Shown here: positions 11,757 through 24,074 of the stretch, piece after piece
How the letters are laid out: every line of letters begins with the position of its first letter
How positions within the stretch are numbered: the stretch's first letter is position 1
Assembly: GCF_027887165.1 (NCBI RefSeq)
Contig: NC_077229.1
Span: forward strand, 204,191,753 to 204,255,752
Direction: 5' to 3'
DNA: 64,000 bases
Source: Monodelphis domestica
Taxonomy: Eukaryota; Chordata; Mammalia; Didelphimorphia; Didelphidae
Notes under the pieces: model-generated
Database searches by the model: none
Told to the model about the DNA's origin: nothing
Seen by the model: the letters and a program-made list of their open reading frames with translations, nothing else
Made by a program: the position numbers and the translations under genes

Positions 11757-12011
11757 TTTTTTTCAGGTTGCTTCCAAGCATCAAGTATTCCTAGGCATCA
11801 ACTATACATGGGTGTGTTTGAACAACAATTTCACATAATACAACATGAGGTCGAGAAGAATCATACCAGCTATGTGATTTACTTTTTAAAATAATTAGTT
11901 TTAGAAAAGTTTAAGACCCATGATCACAAAAAACTCTAATTTGTCAAATTATTGATTATTACTGATATATTCATGGGGGGGGGGTCAGGGTTAGGGGATT
12001 TCACAGTCACA
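11757..12011 (-). repeat. Truncated 3' LTR of the minus-strand ERV
   Basis: Matches 24060-25149 (without the solo LTR) over the AAGCATCAAGTATTCC block and the TTTTTAAAATAATTA..TTTTAGAAAAGTTTAAGA area. It starts (minus) with TGTGACTGTGAAATCCC and is preceded by a purine tract at 12012-12024. U5 is missing. Confidence 0.6.
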
Positions 12012-12024
12012 TTATCCCTCCTGA

Positions 12025-12631
12025 TTCAATCATTTACAATCTAATGCAAAAAGTACAGCTCCACAATCTTATTGTGAATGGGCACAACTTCTGTAAGTAC
12101 AAAGATATTGATTAGGTTTATCAAAGCTACATCATCACAACTACATGTAAAAACAATAACAAAAAATACAACAAGGACTTGTGATGTTCCAAGAAGTGAA
12201 AGCTACTGATTTCACAGTCCAGGAACAACAGAAAGTGAAATTTGGCAATGAATGCCAAACACTCAAAGGAGGAATCCTGGACTCAAAATTAATGTAAATT
12301 TGATTTGAGGAACCTAGAATGGAGTTAATAGATTCCTGGTTTCCTATCAATTATCTGTAGTTCACAATAATGTTCTGGTTCTCTCTTTTTTTTTTTAGGT
12401 AAGTAGTTCAACCAAATTTTTTGGTACTATATTATGAATTGTCATACTTTTGCTAGGGTTTTTTGAACAGTTCTATTCCAATTAGTGCAACAATGGAGAA
12501 TTCCCAAACAGCATAGAGGAAACATAATTAAATTCAACATAACTATCAAGAAAATCCTACCCAAATTCCTATCAAACTATCAAGAAACTTTTTATTGAAT
12601 AAGAAAATCCATTTTGTGTTCTACTTTGTTT
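12025..12631. other. Gene-free stretch, probably ERV interior
   Basis: No open frame or recognised repeat. By position it is the 3' end of the minus-strand ERV interior, upstream of the L1 insertion site. No env motif could be recognised. Confidence 0.3.
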
Positions 12632-12646
12632 AAAATGGAAGGAAGG
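12632..12646. repeat. Left target-site duplication of L1 (+)
   Basis: AAAATGGAAGGAAGG, repeated exactly at 19230-19244 after the poly(A) tail. The empty site would read TTT|AAAA, a normal L1 endonuclease target. Confidence 0.9.
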
Positions 12647-13304
12647 GAACTTCTGGGTAATCATGGCTGCAATCCAGACGCCACACGCTTCCTCTCCCCG
12701 GCACCAAACGAAATAGACTACATCAAAGGAGCATAAAAATCACCTTTGGAGGAACAGAAGGACTCCCCAGTACTCCCCAGTACTCCACAGAGACGAAGGT
12801 ACATGGGGTTTGAACATTTCCACACTATAATAAGAAGGAGGAAAAGCTTGCACAGAAAAGTGAACTGATCCACCCTTCCCCCCCCACCTCCCCCACCAAA
12901 CCAGAGTGAGCTACCTGAGCGCTCACTGGGACAGCGAGTGAGTGGGGAATGTCTCTGTCTGGGGGGGCACTCCAGGGTCCTTGGGATCTGGGGACTGTCA
13001 GGAAAAAACATCTCAGGGCGGTTTCACTGGAGAACCGGCTCTGAGCACGGGGGTCAGCGGAGCTGTACTTGGGGTGGTTGCGCTGAACATCTCGACGGAG
13101 CTAAACACCAGGGGCGGACCATGCGTTGATTATCTGGGCGGAGCTGAACACCTGGGCAGTGTGGCTGTGATCAGGGACCCAGCGCTCTAAGAAACCTCAG
13201 AGGCTGGGAAGAACTAGTCTGAAGCAACCTAAATTCACAGAAAAACCACCCACATCACCCAGACCCCAGACCAAAAAGGAAAGGGAAATAAAACCACCAA
13301 AGGG
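12647..13304 (+). promoter_or_regulatory. L1 5' UTR / internal promoter
   Basis: GC-richer leader of about 660 bases preceding ORF1. By position it should hold the internal Pol II promoter that marsupial L1 elements use. No promoter motif was pinned down. Confidence 0.6.
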
Positions 13305-14285
13305 ATGGCTCACATGGCCCAAAATCAAGCCTCCAGGAAGAAAGGGAAAAAGGTGACTATTGGAAACTTTTATGGTGGAAGTACCCAAGGAAAAGAGGAG
13401 AATGAGGAGGAAATCCAAAAAAAATCAGAACATACCTCCCAAAATGGAAACTATCAACAAGCTCTGGAAGATCTCAAACTGGAGCTTACCCAAAAGATGG
13501 AATCCTGGAAAGAAAAATGGGAGAAAGAGATCAGCAGTCTGACAGATAAGACTGCTCAATTGGAAAAAGAGCTCGAAGCATCCAATAGAAGGGCAGACAA
13601 AGCTGAAAAGCAAAACCAGTCCCTAAAGACCAGAATCAAGCAACTCGAAGAAAGTGAGATCATAAAACAGCAAGAATCAATAAAGCAAACCCAAAAAATT
13701 AATGAATTAGAAGAAAACATAAAATATCTCACTGAGAAGGTCACAGATCTGGAAAACAGAGGGAGAAGAGAAAACCTCCAAATTATCGGTCTCCCAGAAA
13801 AACCAGAGATAAACAATAAACTCGATATTATTCTACAGGAGATTATAAAAGAAAATTGCCCCCACGTTCTGGAGCAAGGGGGCAAAATAGAAATAGAAAG
13901 GGTTCATAGAACACCTCCTATACTAAATCCCCAAAAGACAACCCCTAGGAATGTAATTGCCAAATTCAAGAGCTTCCAAGAAAGGGAGAAAATCCTACAA
14001 GAAGTCAAGAAGAGGAGCTTCAGATATAAGGGGGCTCCCATAAGGATCACACATGACTTAGCGGCTAACACACTAAGAGACCGCAAAGCATGGAACACGA
14101 TATTTAGAAAGGCAAGAGAGCTGGGTCTCCAACCAAGAATCAACTACCCAGCAAAACTGACTATATACTTCCAGGGGAAAGTATGGGCATTCAACAAAAT
14201 AGAAAATTTCCAAGCATTTGCTAAGAAAAGACCAGAGCTCTGTGGAAAGTTCAATATCCAAGCACAGAAAGCAAGAGAAACATGA
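13305..14285 (+). CDS. L1 ORF1 protein (326 aa), intact
   Basis: RNA-binding chaperone of the L1 ribonucleoprotein particle. The basic N-terminus is followed by a long Lys/Glu-rich coiled coil at about residues 40-155 (trimerisation). Next is the RRM-like domain starting near RRENLQIIGLPEKPEIN, then the C-terminal domain with RDRKAWNTIFRKARELGLQ and YPAKLTIYFQGKVWAF. The frame is uninterrupted. It starts about 40 residues later than ORF1 of the minus-strand L1 at 33546; the upstream part here has a different N-terminus. ORF2 follows after about 730 bases. Confidence 0.92.
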   Translation: MAHMAQNQASRKKGKKVTIGNFYGGSTQGKEENEEEIQKKSEHTSQNGNYQQALEDLKLELTQKMESWKEKWEKEISSLTDKTAQLEKELEASNRRADKAEKQNQSLKTRIKQLEESEIIKQQESIKQTQKINELEENIKYLTEKVTDLENRGRRENLQIIGLPEKPEINNKLDIILQEIIKENCPHVLEQGGKIEIERVHRTPPILNPQKTTPRNVIAKFKSFQEREKILQEVKKRSFRYKGAPIRITHDLAANTLRDRKAWNTIFRKARELGLQPRINYPAKLTIYFQGKVWAFNKIENFQAFAKKRPELCGKFNIQAQKARET

Positions 14286-15015
14286 AAAGGTAAATATGAA
14301 AGAAAGGGAAAAGGAGATAAATCTTATCTTTTTCTTTAAGTCAAACTCTCTTCTATAAGGACTACATTTACATCAAATTATATATATTAATATGTGGGGA
14401 AAATGTTTTGTGTAACTCTCAAAAATTGTAGCATCATAAGAGTAGTTAGAAGAAACATGCATAGGGAAAGATTGGGGCATTAAGAAGATTTGGGGAAAGT
14501 GGGGGCAAAGAAAGGAAAAGGGAGGGGGGAACCGTCGAGAATACTAAGACTTACTTCAAGAAATAGGGGGGACTTAATAGAATAATCTTTCCCATATAAA
14601 GATACACATGGGAAGGGGAGGGGAAGAACTCTCATATGAGAAGGAGAGGAAGAGAGCGGAATGAAGTGGAATTACTTAAACCTTACTCTCAGTGAAATTA
14701 AATCTGAGAGGGAAGAACATCTAGATCCAGTGGGATCCTGAATTCTATCTTATCCATTAGGGATAAATCCATTAGGGATTAATTTTCCAAAAGGAAAATT
14801 AAGGGGGGGGAGCATAAAAAGGGAGGGAAGAGGAGGGGGAGGGAGCATAAAAAGGGAGGGAAGAGGAGGGGGGAGGAGAAGGGAGCACAAAAAGGGAGGG
14901 GCTAGAAAGGGAAGCATCTCAAGGGAGGGGACTAGGGGGACTGACCTAAAGCAAATCACTGGTTCAAAAGGAGAAATCTAAAGAAGAAAGGTCAGAACTA
15001 GGGGAAGATATCAAA
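14286..15015 (+). other. L1 inter-ORF spacer with purine-rich tandem repeats
   Basis: 730 bases between ORF1 and ORF2, unusually long compared with the short spacer of primate L1. From about 14800 to 14905 a purine unit containing CATAAAAAGGGAGGGAAGAGG-type sequence is repeated three times, imperfectly. The minus-strand L1 has a corresponding 529-base spacer (31914-32442), pyrimidine-rich on the + strand. Confidence 0.75.
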
Positions 15016-18000
15016 ATGCCAGTGAATCCACAAATGACAATCATAACTTTGAACGTGAATGGGATGAACTCACCCATAAAACGTAGACAAATAGCAGATT
15101 GGATTAGAACCCAAAACCCTACCATTTGTTGTCTTCAAGAAACACATATGAGGCGGGTTGACACTCACAAGGTTAGAATTAGAGGTTGGAGTAAGACCTT
15201 TTGGGCCTCAACTGATAAAAAGAAGGCAGGAGTTGCAATCATGATATCTGACAAAGCCAAAGCACAAACAGACCTGATCAAAAGGGATAGGGAAGGTAAT
15301 TATATTTTGTTAAAAGGGAGTGTAGACAATGAGGAAATATCACTAATCAACATGTATGCACCAAATGATATAGCATCCAAATTTTTAATAGAGAAACTAG
15401 GAGAATTGAAGGAGGATATAGACAGTAAAACCATATTAGTGGGAGACTTGAACCAACCACTATCAAATGTAGATAAATCAAACCAAAAAATAAACAAGAA
15501 AAAGGTAAAAGAGGTGAATCAAATTTTAGAAAAATTAGAGTTAATAGACATATGGAGAAAAATAAATAGGGACAAAAAGGAATACACCTTCTTTTCAGCA
15601 CCACATGGCACATTCACAAAAATAGATCATATACTAGGTCACAGAAACATGGCACTCAAATTCAGAAAAGCAGAAATAATAAATGCAGCCTTTTCAGATC
15701 ACAAGGCAATAAAAATATTGATCGGTAAGGGTACATGGAGAGCCAAATCAAAAATTAATTGGAAATTAAATAATATGATACTCCAAAATTGGATAGTTAG
15801 AGAAGAAATCATAGAAACAATTAATAATTTCGTTGAAGAAAATGACAATGGTGAGACATCCTTTCAAACCTTATGGGATGCAGCCAAGGCAGTACTTAGA
15901 GGAAAAGTCATATCACTGTGTGCTTTTATTAACAAATTAGGGAGGACAGAGATCAAGGAATTGGAAATGCAAATTAAAAAACTTGAGAACGACCAAATTA
16001 AAAACCCCCAGAAGAAAACCAAACTAGAGATCCTAAAAATTAAGGGAGAAATTAATAAAATCAAAAGTGACAGAACTATTGATTTAATAAATAAGACAAG
16101 AAGCTGGTACATTGAAAAAACAGACAAAATAGACAAAGTACTGGTTAATCTAATTAAAAAAAGGAAAGAGGAAAGGCAAATTAACAGCATCAAGGATGAG
16201 AAGGGGGATCTCACCTCCAATGAAGAGGAAATTAAGGCAATCATTAAAAACTACTTTGCCCAACTATATGGCAATAAATATATCAACCTAGGTGATATGG
16301 ATGAATATTTACAACAATACAAATTGCCTAGACTAACAGAAGAAGAAATAGATTTCTTAAATAATCCCATATCAGAAAATGAAATCCAACAGGCCATCAA
16401 AGAACTTCCTAAGAAAAAATCCCCAGGGCCTGATGGATTCACCAGCGAATTCTATCAAACATTCAGAGAACAGTTAATCCCAATACTATACAAACTATTT
16501 GACATAATAAGCAAAGAGGGAGTTCTACCAAACTCCTTTTATGACACAAGCATGGTACTGATTCCAAAACCAGGCAGGCCAAAAACAGAGAAAGAAAATT
16601 ATAGACCAATCTCTCTAATGAATATAGATGCAAAAATCTTAAATAGGATACTAGCAAAAAGACTCCAGCAAGTGATCAGAAGGGTCATCCACCATGATCA
16701 AGTAGGATTTATACCAGGGGTGCAGGGCTGGTTCAATATTAGGAAAACTATCCACATAATTGACCACATCAACAAGCAAACCAACAAGAACCACATGATT
16801 ATCTCAATAGATGCAGAAAAAGCCTTTGATAAAATACAACACCCATTCCTACTAAAAACACTAGAAAGCATAGGAATAGAAGGGTCATTCCTAAAAATAA
16901 TAAACAGTATATATCTACAACCATCAACTAATATTATCTACAATGGGGATAAACTAAATCCATTCCCATTAAGATCAGGAGTGAAACAAGGATGCCCATT
17001 ATCACCTCTATTATTTGACATTGTATTAGAAACACTAGCAGTAGCAATTAGAGAAGAAAAAGAAATTGAAGGCATTAAAATAGGCAAGGAGGAGACTAAA
17101 TTATCACTCTTTGCAGATGACATGATGGTCTACTTAAAGAATCCTAGAGATTCAACCAAAAAGCTAATCGAAATAATCAACAACTTTAGCAAAGTTGCAG
17201 GATACAAAATAAACCCACATAAGTCATCAGAATTTCTATATAATTCCAACACAGCTCAGCAGCAAGAACTAGAAAGAGAAATCCCATTCACAATTACCTT
17301 AGACAAAATAAAATACTTAGGAATCTATCTCCTGAGACAAACACAGGATCTATATGAACACAACTACAAAACACTTTCCACACAACTAAAACTAGACTTG
17401 AACAATTGGAAGAACATTAACTGCTCATGGGTAGGATGAGCCAATATAATAAAAATGACCATCCTACCCAAACTCATGTATCTATTTAGTGCCATACCCA
17501 TAGAACTTCCAAAAATATTTTTTACTGATTTAGAAAAAACCATAACAAAGTTAATTTGGAAGAACAAAAGATCAAGGATATCCAGGGAAATCATGAAAAA
17601 AAATACAAAGGAAGGGGGACTTGCAGTCCCAGATCTCAGACTATATTATAAAGCAGCGGTCATCAAAACAATTTGGTACTGGCTAAGAGAAAGAAAGGAG
17701 GATCAGTGGAATACACTGGGGGCAAGCAACCTCAGCAAGACAGTATTTGACAAACCTAAAGATCCCAGCTTTTGGGACAAAAATCCACTATTTCATAAAA
17801 ACTGCTGGGAAAATTGGAGGACAGTGTGGGAAAGATTAGGTTTAGATCAACACCTCACACCCTACACCAAGATAAATTCAAAATGGGTGAATGACTTGAA
17901 CATAAAGAAGGAAACTATAAGAAAATTAGGTGAACACAGAATAGTATACATGTCAGACCTTTGGGAAGGGAAAGACTTCAAAACCAAGCAAGAATTAGAA

Positions 18001-18818
18001 AGAGTTACAAAATGCAAAATAAATAATCTGGAATACATCAAATTAAAAAGTTTTTGTACAAACAAAACCAATGTAACCAAAATCAGAAGGGTAGCAACAA
18101 ATTGGGAAACAATCTTCATAAAAACCTCTGACTAAGGTTTAATTACTCAAATTTACAAAGAACTAAATCAATTGTACAAAAAATCAAGCCATTCTCCAAT
18201 TGACAAATGGGCAAAGGACATGAACAGGCAGTTAGCCAAAGAAATTAAACTATTAATAAACACATGAAAAAGTGCTCTACATCTCTTATAATCAGAGAGA
18301 TGCAAATCAAAACAACTCTGAGGTATCACCTCACACCTAGCAGATTGGCTAACATGACAGCTATGGAAAGTAATGAATGCTGGAGGGGATGTGGCAAAGT
18401 GGGGACACTAATTCATTGCTGGTGGAGTTGTGAATTGATCCAGCCATGCTGGAGGGCAATTTGGAACTATGCCCAAAGGGTGATAAGGGACTGTCTGCCC
18501 TTTGATCCAGCTATAGCACTGCTGAGTTTGTACCCCAAAGAGATAATAAGGAAAAAGACTTGTACAAGAATATTCATAGCTGCGCTCTTTGTGGTGGCCA
18601 AAAATTGGAAAACGAGGGGATGCCCATCAATTGGGGAATGGCTGAACAAACTGTGGTATATGTTGGTGATGGAATACTATTGTGCTAAAAGGAATAATAA
18701 AGTAGAGGAATTCCATGGAAAATGGAACAACCTCCAGGAAGTGATGCAGAGAGAAAGGAGCAGAACCAGGAAAACATTGTATACAGAGACTGATACACTG
18801 TGGTACAATCGAAGGTGA
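15016..18818 (+). pseudogene. L1 ORF2 (endonuclease-reverse transcriptase), broken
   Basis: Reads as ORF2 across three pieces: 15016-17439 (807 aa), 17455-18135 (226 aa, same frame) and 18264-18818 (another frame). The endonuclease domain has NVNGMN, CLQETHM, VGDLNQ and SDHKAI. The RT domain has SPGPDGF, DAEKAFD and the catalytic FADDMMVYL. The Cys-rich C-terminus has [19 protein letters not shown]. Breaks: TGA at 17437-17439 where the 62-kb L1 has Arg CGA, TAA at 18133-18135 where others have Lys AAA, and a one-base loss before 18264. Confidence 0.9.
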
Positions 18819-19229
18819 TGGACTTCTCCGTTAGTGTCAATGCAATGTCCCTGAACAATCTGCAGGGATCTAAAAAATACTATCCACAATCAGAGGATAA
18901 ACTGTGGGAGTAAAAACACCGATGAAAAGGAAATGCTTGACTACAGGGATTGAGGGAATATGACTGCGGAGAGACACTAAATGAATACTCTAATGCAAAT
19001 ACCAACAACAAGGAAATGGGTTTGAGTCAAGAACACATGTGATAACCAGTGGAACCGTGCATTGACTATGGGAGAGGGAAAGGTGGTGGGAGGGGGGAGG
19101 GTAGGAAAAGAAAATGATCTTTGTTTCCAGTGAATAATGTTTGGAAATGACCAAATAAAATAATGTTCAAAATTAAAAAAGAAAAGAAAAGAAAAGAAAG
19201 AAATCAAAAGGAAAAAAAAAACCTAAAAA
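18819..19229 (+). other. L1 3' UTR and A-rich tail
   Basis: Contains a G-rich tract (GGTGGGAGGGGGGAGGG) and AATAAAATAATG, and ends in an A-rich, AAAAG-repeated tail that runs into the right target duplication at 19230-19244. Confidence 0.8.
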
Positions 19230-19244
19230 AAAATGGAAGGAAGG

Positions 19245-20001
19245 CATTTGCTAGGATTGATTTGAATCTCAGCCTTTGTAATTTTTACATCTAAAATTTA
19301 GTTTCCAAGCAAAATTTCAAAGTTAAATTTCACGCCAAAACAAAATTTTTTTCTATGAACTGTATTATCCCTCCTCTTAGACATATGTTGTTTTGTCAAA
19401 AACTTAAACTGAAATATGAATAGTCTCAAGTGCAATAACTGGATCAAATGTACTTTCAAATTTTCTTTTACATTCAAACTTCCTATTGGCACTCTAGTTT
19501 TCAAACTTTCTTATCTGTCTCTTCCTCATCTCATTTGTTTGAAGGAAAGCCCTTTCAAACAAATTCTGTATTCTGATTCAACACATTTCTTGCCTTCTAC
19601 TTGCTTAGTCCCTATAGTCTATTTCCAATCCTATTCTAGGATCTCTACATGTACACTCAAACAAATTTCAGCTTTAAGTTTGAACTTCTTTGATTTCTTC
19701 AAATCTTCCTAGTTGGCTTTGGATGTAAGAAGAGCTTCTCTCCTCTTGTTAATTTGTCAATGATAAGCAAACTATTTCAATTTATGGCAAATTTATCAAA
19801 TCAATTTGTAAAGACTCAAATGAAAAATATGAGAGACAATGACCACCACATGCGACCTTTTTAAAAACAGGTTAATTAAAAGCCATACATTCAAAAATCC
19901 TGCTGTTAGCTACTAAGTGATCCCATGCTCATCTTATTGTGTCTGTGATTGCCTGTACACTGTAATGACCTCAGGTATGAATTGCCAGGCAGGCTTGGTG
20001 A
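19245..20001. other. Gene-free stretch, probably ERV interior
   Basis: Continuation of the interior of the minus-strand ERV after the L1. Only short chance frames. No motif I can name. Confidence 0.3.
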
Positions 20002-20725
20002 TGTAAGGGGTAAATTTTGACTAATTTTGACTAAGGGATTTTGACTAATATATTATCCTTATGGTCACCAAGGATTAATTCAAATTCCAATAGAAATACT
20101 CAACTCAGTTTGGGAATTTTTAGGGTGGTTTAATTAATATAGAGGGAAGGAATTAAGAAGAAGAGAGAGGGAAAGGGGTATAAGACTTCTCTGGCCTAGC
20201 CTGAACCAAGGGGAGTTTAGAGATGTTCCAGCCACGTGGCCTCCTCCGAGATGAGGGGCCTCCTAGGAGGATGGTGTTTTTAGGAAAGGTAAAGGAAAAA
20301 AGGAATCAGCCTAAACTCCGAGAGAGCTCAGCGAAGACACCTCACCTGAACCATGCTACTAAGCTTCTCCCAGTACTATATCAAGGATGCTCACCGCCAT
20401 ACCCAGACAATAGCTGCAATGATGCCTCCACTGCCCAATGAGAGCCAGAGCCATCTCTCCGCAAAAAGAGCAGGCAAGAGGAAGTGCCATGAATATATAG
20501 ACTTTTTTATATCACTTCCTGAGTCTCACATGTACCAATGGTAGCTTAAACTTGACTTAGGACAGCCCAGGGGGTCAGTCAGTTGTTTCTGATTTGTCAC
20601 TTGATAGCACATGTCAGTCATAAGCCATCCTCCTCAATACTTAATCCTTAAGTAGGGGTGTATACATTCCTGTTTTGTTAGGATTTTAAAGATTTAATCA
20701 TGGTGGAGAAAATCTAAAATTCACA
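20002..20725 (-). repeat. Solo LTR (724 bp), minus strand
   Basis: On the minus strand it begins TGTGAATTTTAGATTTTCTCC and ends CCCCTTACA, with the 4-bp direct repeat GTGA on both sides (19998-20001 and 20726-20729). The U3 block GTCCTAAGTCAAG..TACCATTGGTACA, followed by TATA-like sequence, is shared with the + strand LTR at 24075-24800. No internal sequence is attached, so it is a solo LTR. Confidence 0.85.
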
Positions 20726-20729
20726 GTGA

Positions 20730-22440
20730 TCACATTACTGGAGAAGAAAGGGCTTGCCTTCCTCACTTACCCAGACCCCGGATATTTGGTTTGCATTTTA
20801 CTGCTGTGTCCAAGTTTCAACTTCCTCATCTTTATTGGTGTCTTCATAGGTGATGGTTGACCATTTGTTTTTGCTGTTTCCAGCATCAGTGTCCCCATCT
20901 GCAGCACTTTTGGTATCAGCAGCTTAGTGACAAGGGCACTTAGATTTGAAGGAAGAGAGGCTGCAGCAGCTCCTGCAACCCCCTTCCCCTCCTCTAACTC
21001 AGGATTGTCAGAGGGAACATCAGGGCTTTTCTTGTCAGTTCAACCATGGTTTCATAAATCATGTAAAGGTTCCCCGAATAAAAGACAATCAGGTATGGCT
21101 ACATCTTTTCATAGTAATATTTTAGTTCCCCAATTATCTAGCAAGGCTCTGGTCTAAGAAAGCCTGCATTTGGTGGCATAACAGCTTAAGCCACTGGGCA
21201 TTGGAAAAATGAAACCCTAGATAAGAAGCAGACATGAATGCTTTCATAACTAAACCTTAAGTGAGCACAGTGAAGTGACTTCATAGTCTCCCTGAAATAT
21301 GGAACCAGGACTGATTGCCAGCTGCCCCTGGGATAGCATGTACCATTCACTCTGGGTTCTGACAGATCCTGTATGGTTTTGTATCCTTCTGGGGGGGGGG
21401 GGGGAGTCCTTTTTCTTGGTGCCTTAAACTAAAGGTGATAATTGGCAAGTCCTTCTACAGGATCTAAGATAATATTGTTAGGAAGTCTGCGAAAGTTGTG
21501 AGAGTCTGATCCATGAATACTGGTGGTTTAATCCAGTCAATGCAAAGAGAGTGGGGTTTGGGGTTGATAAAGATAGACTGAAAGACAGCACACAAAATCA
21601 ATACAGAAAAACGAGTGACATCACAAGGAAAAGCAGCCACAATAGTGATAGGATAACAAAAGACAGATTTACCCTCAAGACCACTGGATAATGAGGTTTG
21701 GATAAGGCCAAGCTGAATGACTCTTCTAGTCTCCAGAAGCCTCTCCCTGTATATCACATCCTCCTTCTGTAGATCTGACTCAGGACCTTCAGCTTTAGAG
21801 ACTGACATGCTGCCTACTGCACCAGAGTCACTTGGCTTCATTTTGGACTTAGTCCCCATCTGAAGTGGATTGTTAAACCTGAGATTCCCTCAGGGTGGAG
21901 TCTCACAAGAACAGGCTCAAACCTGAGGCTTTCTCCTTTCCACTAAGTAAACTGGGGTTCATGAAATCTTTCTAGGCTACCAGTTTGGGGGCTTTTAGAT
22001 TCCACGTTGACATTGGTTAGGTTTCCTTGAGAATTTAGCAAGGATTTACTTATTAAAGTGAAAGTAGAAAAGGGAACAAATTTCCTCTCCTCACTCCTCC
22101 CTTTATGCTGTCCTTCTTCAGGTTCTATCACTAGAAGGAGGCACTTGGCAGCCCTTTAACTGGAGAAAGCTCATTCTTTATTTTAACTGTTCCCATGTTT
22201 CCTGGAGCATTTCTAAAAGAGATTTGAATTTGTTTAGAGTATAAAGATCAAAAGTTCCAAATTTAGGCCAAAAGTTCCAAAGAGTCTTACACCAATTAAA
22301 ACAATATTCAATAGTTTTATTCCTATAAATTCCCTTGCCTACTGGTAATTCTTCTTTGTCTTGTGCAATCAAAAATTTCTCCAATGGAGAGTCTCTTGGA
22401 ATCTCTCTCCTACTAAGCCTAGTCCCCATTTTAAGAGACA
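20730..22440 (-). pseudogene. gag: Degraded ERV gag region
   Basis: The best part is 22429-22178 (minus): a Met-Gly start (myristoylation-type) and a matrix-like domain with IEYCFNWCKTLWNFWPKFG and FDLYTLNKFKSLL, resembling class I ERV matrix proteins. 21859-21464 and about 21100-20900 (a Pro/Glu/Ala-rich stretch) could be the following gag parts but are not secure. Multiple stops and frame breaks. Gag would form the particle shell; this copy is dead. Confidence 0.5.
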
Positions 22441-22699
22441 TCTTTCTGTTAGGGGTGCTGCCTGGAGAAGGGAGAAATGCTCTGGCACAGACTAATCACT
22501 CTGTCTAGGCCCTATATTCTAGTTAGGGGTAGACTATCTGATTAAGCAAAAAGCCAGATTTTAATCCTCCGCAAGTTAGACTCAACGCAGTTACATATAT
22601 GTAACAATCCCGTGCATCTTCTCCCTGGTACAATTCTTAATTTGATCAAGAAAAAAAAATTCAATGTCTGTATCAATGAGAAGCCCAATTTAAAGAATA

Positions 22700-22902
22700 T
22701 TTTTTTTTTAGCCCTCACCTTCCATCTTAGAATCAATACTGTGTGTTGGTTCCAAGGCAGAAGAGTGGTAAGGTCTAGGCAATGGGGATCAAGTGACTTG
22801 TCCACGGTTACACCGTAGGAAGTATCTAAGGCCAGATTTGAACCTAAGACTTTCCATCTCTAGGCATGGCTCTCAATCCACCGAGCCACCCAGCTGCCCC
22901 CC
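22700..22902 (-). repeat. Marsupial tRNA-derived SINE
   Basis: Antisense copy of the SINE type seen throughout the window (GGCAGCTGGGTGGCTC..GTGGATTGAGAG head, TGTGACCCTGGGCAAGTCAC middle, ACCAATAC..GATTCTAAG tail). It sits in the ERV leader between primer site and gag. Confidence 0.85.
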
Positions 22903-23296
22903 CACCTTTTTTTTTTTACTTTAAACCATAGCCTGTGATTGCATCATTTCAATAACAAATTTCACATTAATAGTCTAAATGCAAAATTCTTTAAAGCAAA
23001 ACTTATTGCAGCATACTGAATGAAATGTGAGAACTATGGCATATTCCAAATTAATGACTAATTTGCTTAATTAAAATCAGAAGGCTTAAAATGAAAGAAT
23101 GAGGGATTTGAGTAAATTTCATCCTGCAGTTTTGAAAAGTACTCACCAACTTGGAGGAGGTTCCATCACAGGAAGAATCTTTGTTCATTGATCTTCCCTT
23201 CAAGAGGGCCTGGAGGCAAATAGCCCCAAGGTGGGTACCCAAAAAGAGAAACCCTTCTTGGAGAAAAGACTCCCCAAAAGGTCAGGATGTCTGCCC

Positions 23297-23314
23297 ATCC
23301 TGGCGGAGTCACCA
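23297..23314 (-). other. Primer-binding-site-like sequence of the minus-strand ERV
   Basis: Minus strand reads TGGTGACTCCGCCAGGAT, three bases from the LTR end (TGTGATG on + at 23318). By eye it is closest to a tRNA-Trp primer site (14 of 18 positions). Assignment tentative. Confidence 0.45.
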
Positions 23315-23649
23315 ACTTGTGATGAAAATTTATTAGCCAACACACAAAAATAAAAAACCAAGTCTCCAAGTCAAAAAGAAATAGGTTTATTGAGAGAGGG
23401 TGGATCTCACAATAAAGTCAGGTTCCAGTCGACAACTGAAGACCCCAAGCCTTGGGAGCAGCTTCCTTATATAGATCTGAAGTAGTCCAAATAAGGGAAG
23501 CTAATTAAATTGAAGTAGATAAAGCAAATCAATCCCTTCCTGCATTTTTAGGAAACAGACCCAACCCACCCACCCAGGAAGTCAAGCTGCTATGCAGGCC
23601 AGCAGACTAGACTCTAATTAGCCTAAGAATGAGAATTAGGAAGTTCAGG

Positions 23650-24074
23650 AAACAAAGGAACTTCAGGAATATTGAAGAGGTCAGGATGGAATGCAAGGTA
23701 ACACTTAGCTAACTAGGGATAAGTGATTTAAGTACATGTGAAAGTAAACAACTCCTGAATAACCTGAGGATTGTCCATTCATCACTGATAGCACATCACA
23801 TACCTGTGTTTGTGATAAGGTTTGTTTGATTGTCAAATAAGAATCTGTATGTGAAAGAAAATAACTTTGTATCTTGTACCCTATATAAACTATCCTTTAA
23901 TGTCAGTCTGATGCAGCTTCCACTAGGGAAGTCTGTCCCAGCTGGTAGATTCTCTATTAATCAATAAACAGCAGTTCCAATAATTGAATTTCTGGGTGTC
24001 TGGACTTGCTTTCTGAAGTGCCCCACTTCAGATCAAGATATTGTTGCTGAAAAGACACCTTTTCAGGTTGTTCC
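23650..24074 (+). repeat. LTR-like element, + strand
   Basis: CCCTATATAAACTATCC (TATA) is followed about 80 bases later by AATCAATAAACAGCAG (poly(A) signal). It is related to 4225-4415 and 39340-39520. Both ends are uncertain. Confidence 0.5.

Larger units (their letters stand above)
12647..19229 (+). mobile_element. Near full-length L1 (about 6.6 kb) with 15-bp target duplication
   Basis: Runs from a 5' end homologous to that of the intact minus-strand L1 (GAACTTCTGGGTAATCATGG against GGACTTCCGGTTAAGATGG) through 5' UTR, ORF1, a 730-bp spacer, ORF2 and 3' UTR to an A-rich tail. Exact 15-bp duplications flank it. ORF2 has two stops and a frameshift, so this copy cannot mobilise itself. Confidence 0.93.

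Noticed and set aside
21464..21859. 131-codon minus-strand frame as a separate gene
   Set aside because: Sits in the ERV gag region downstream of the matrix relic; more likely decayed gag than a host gene.
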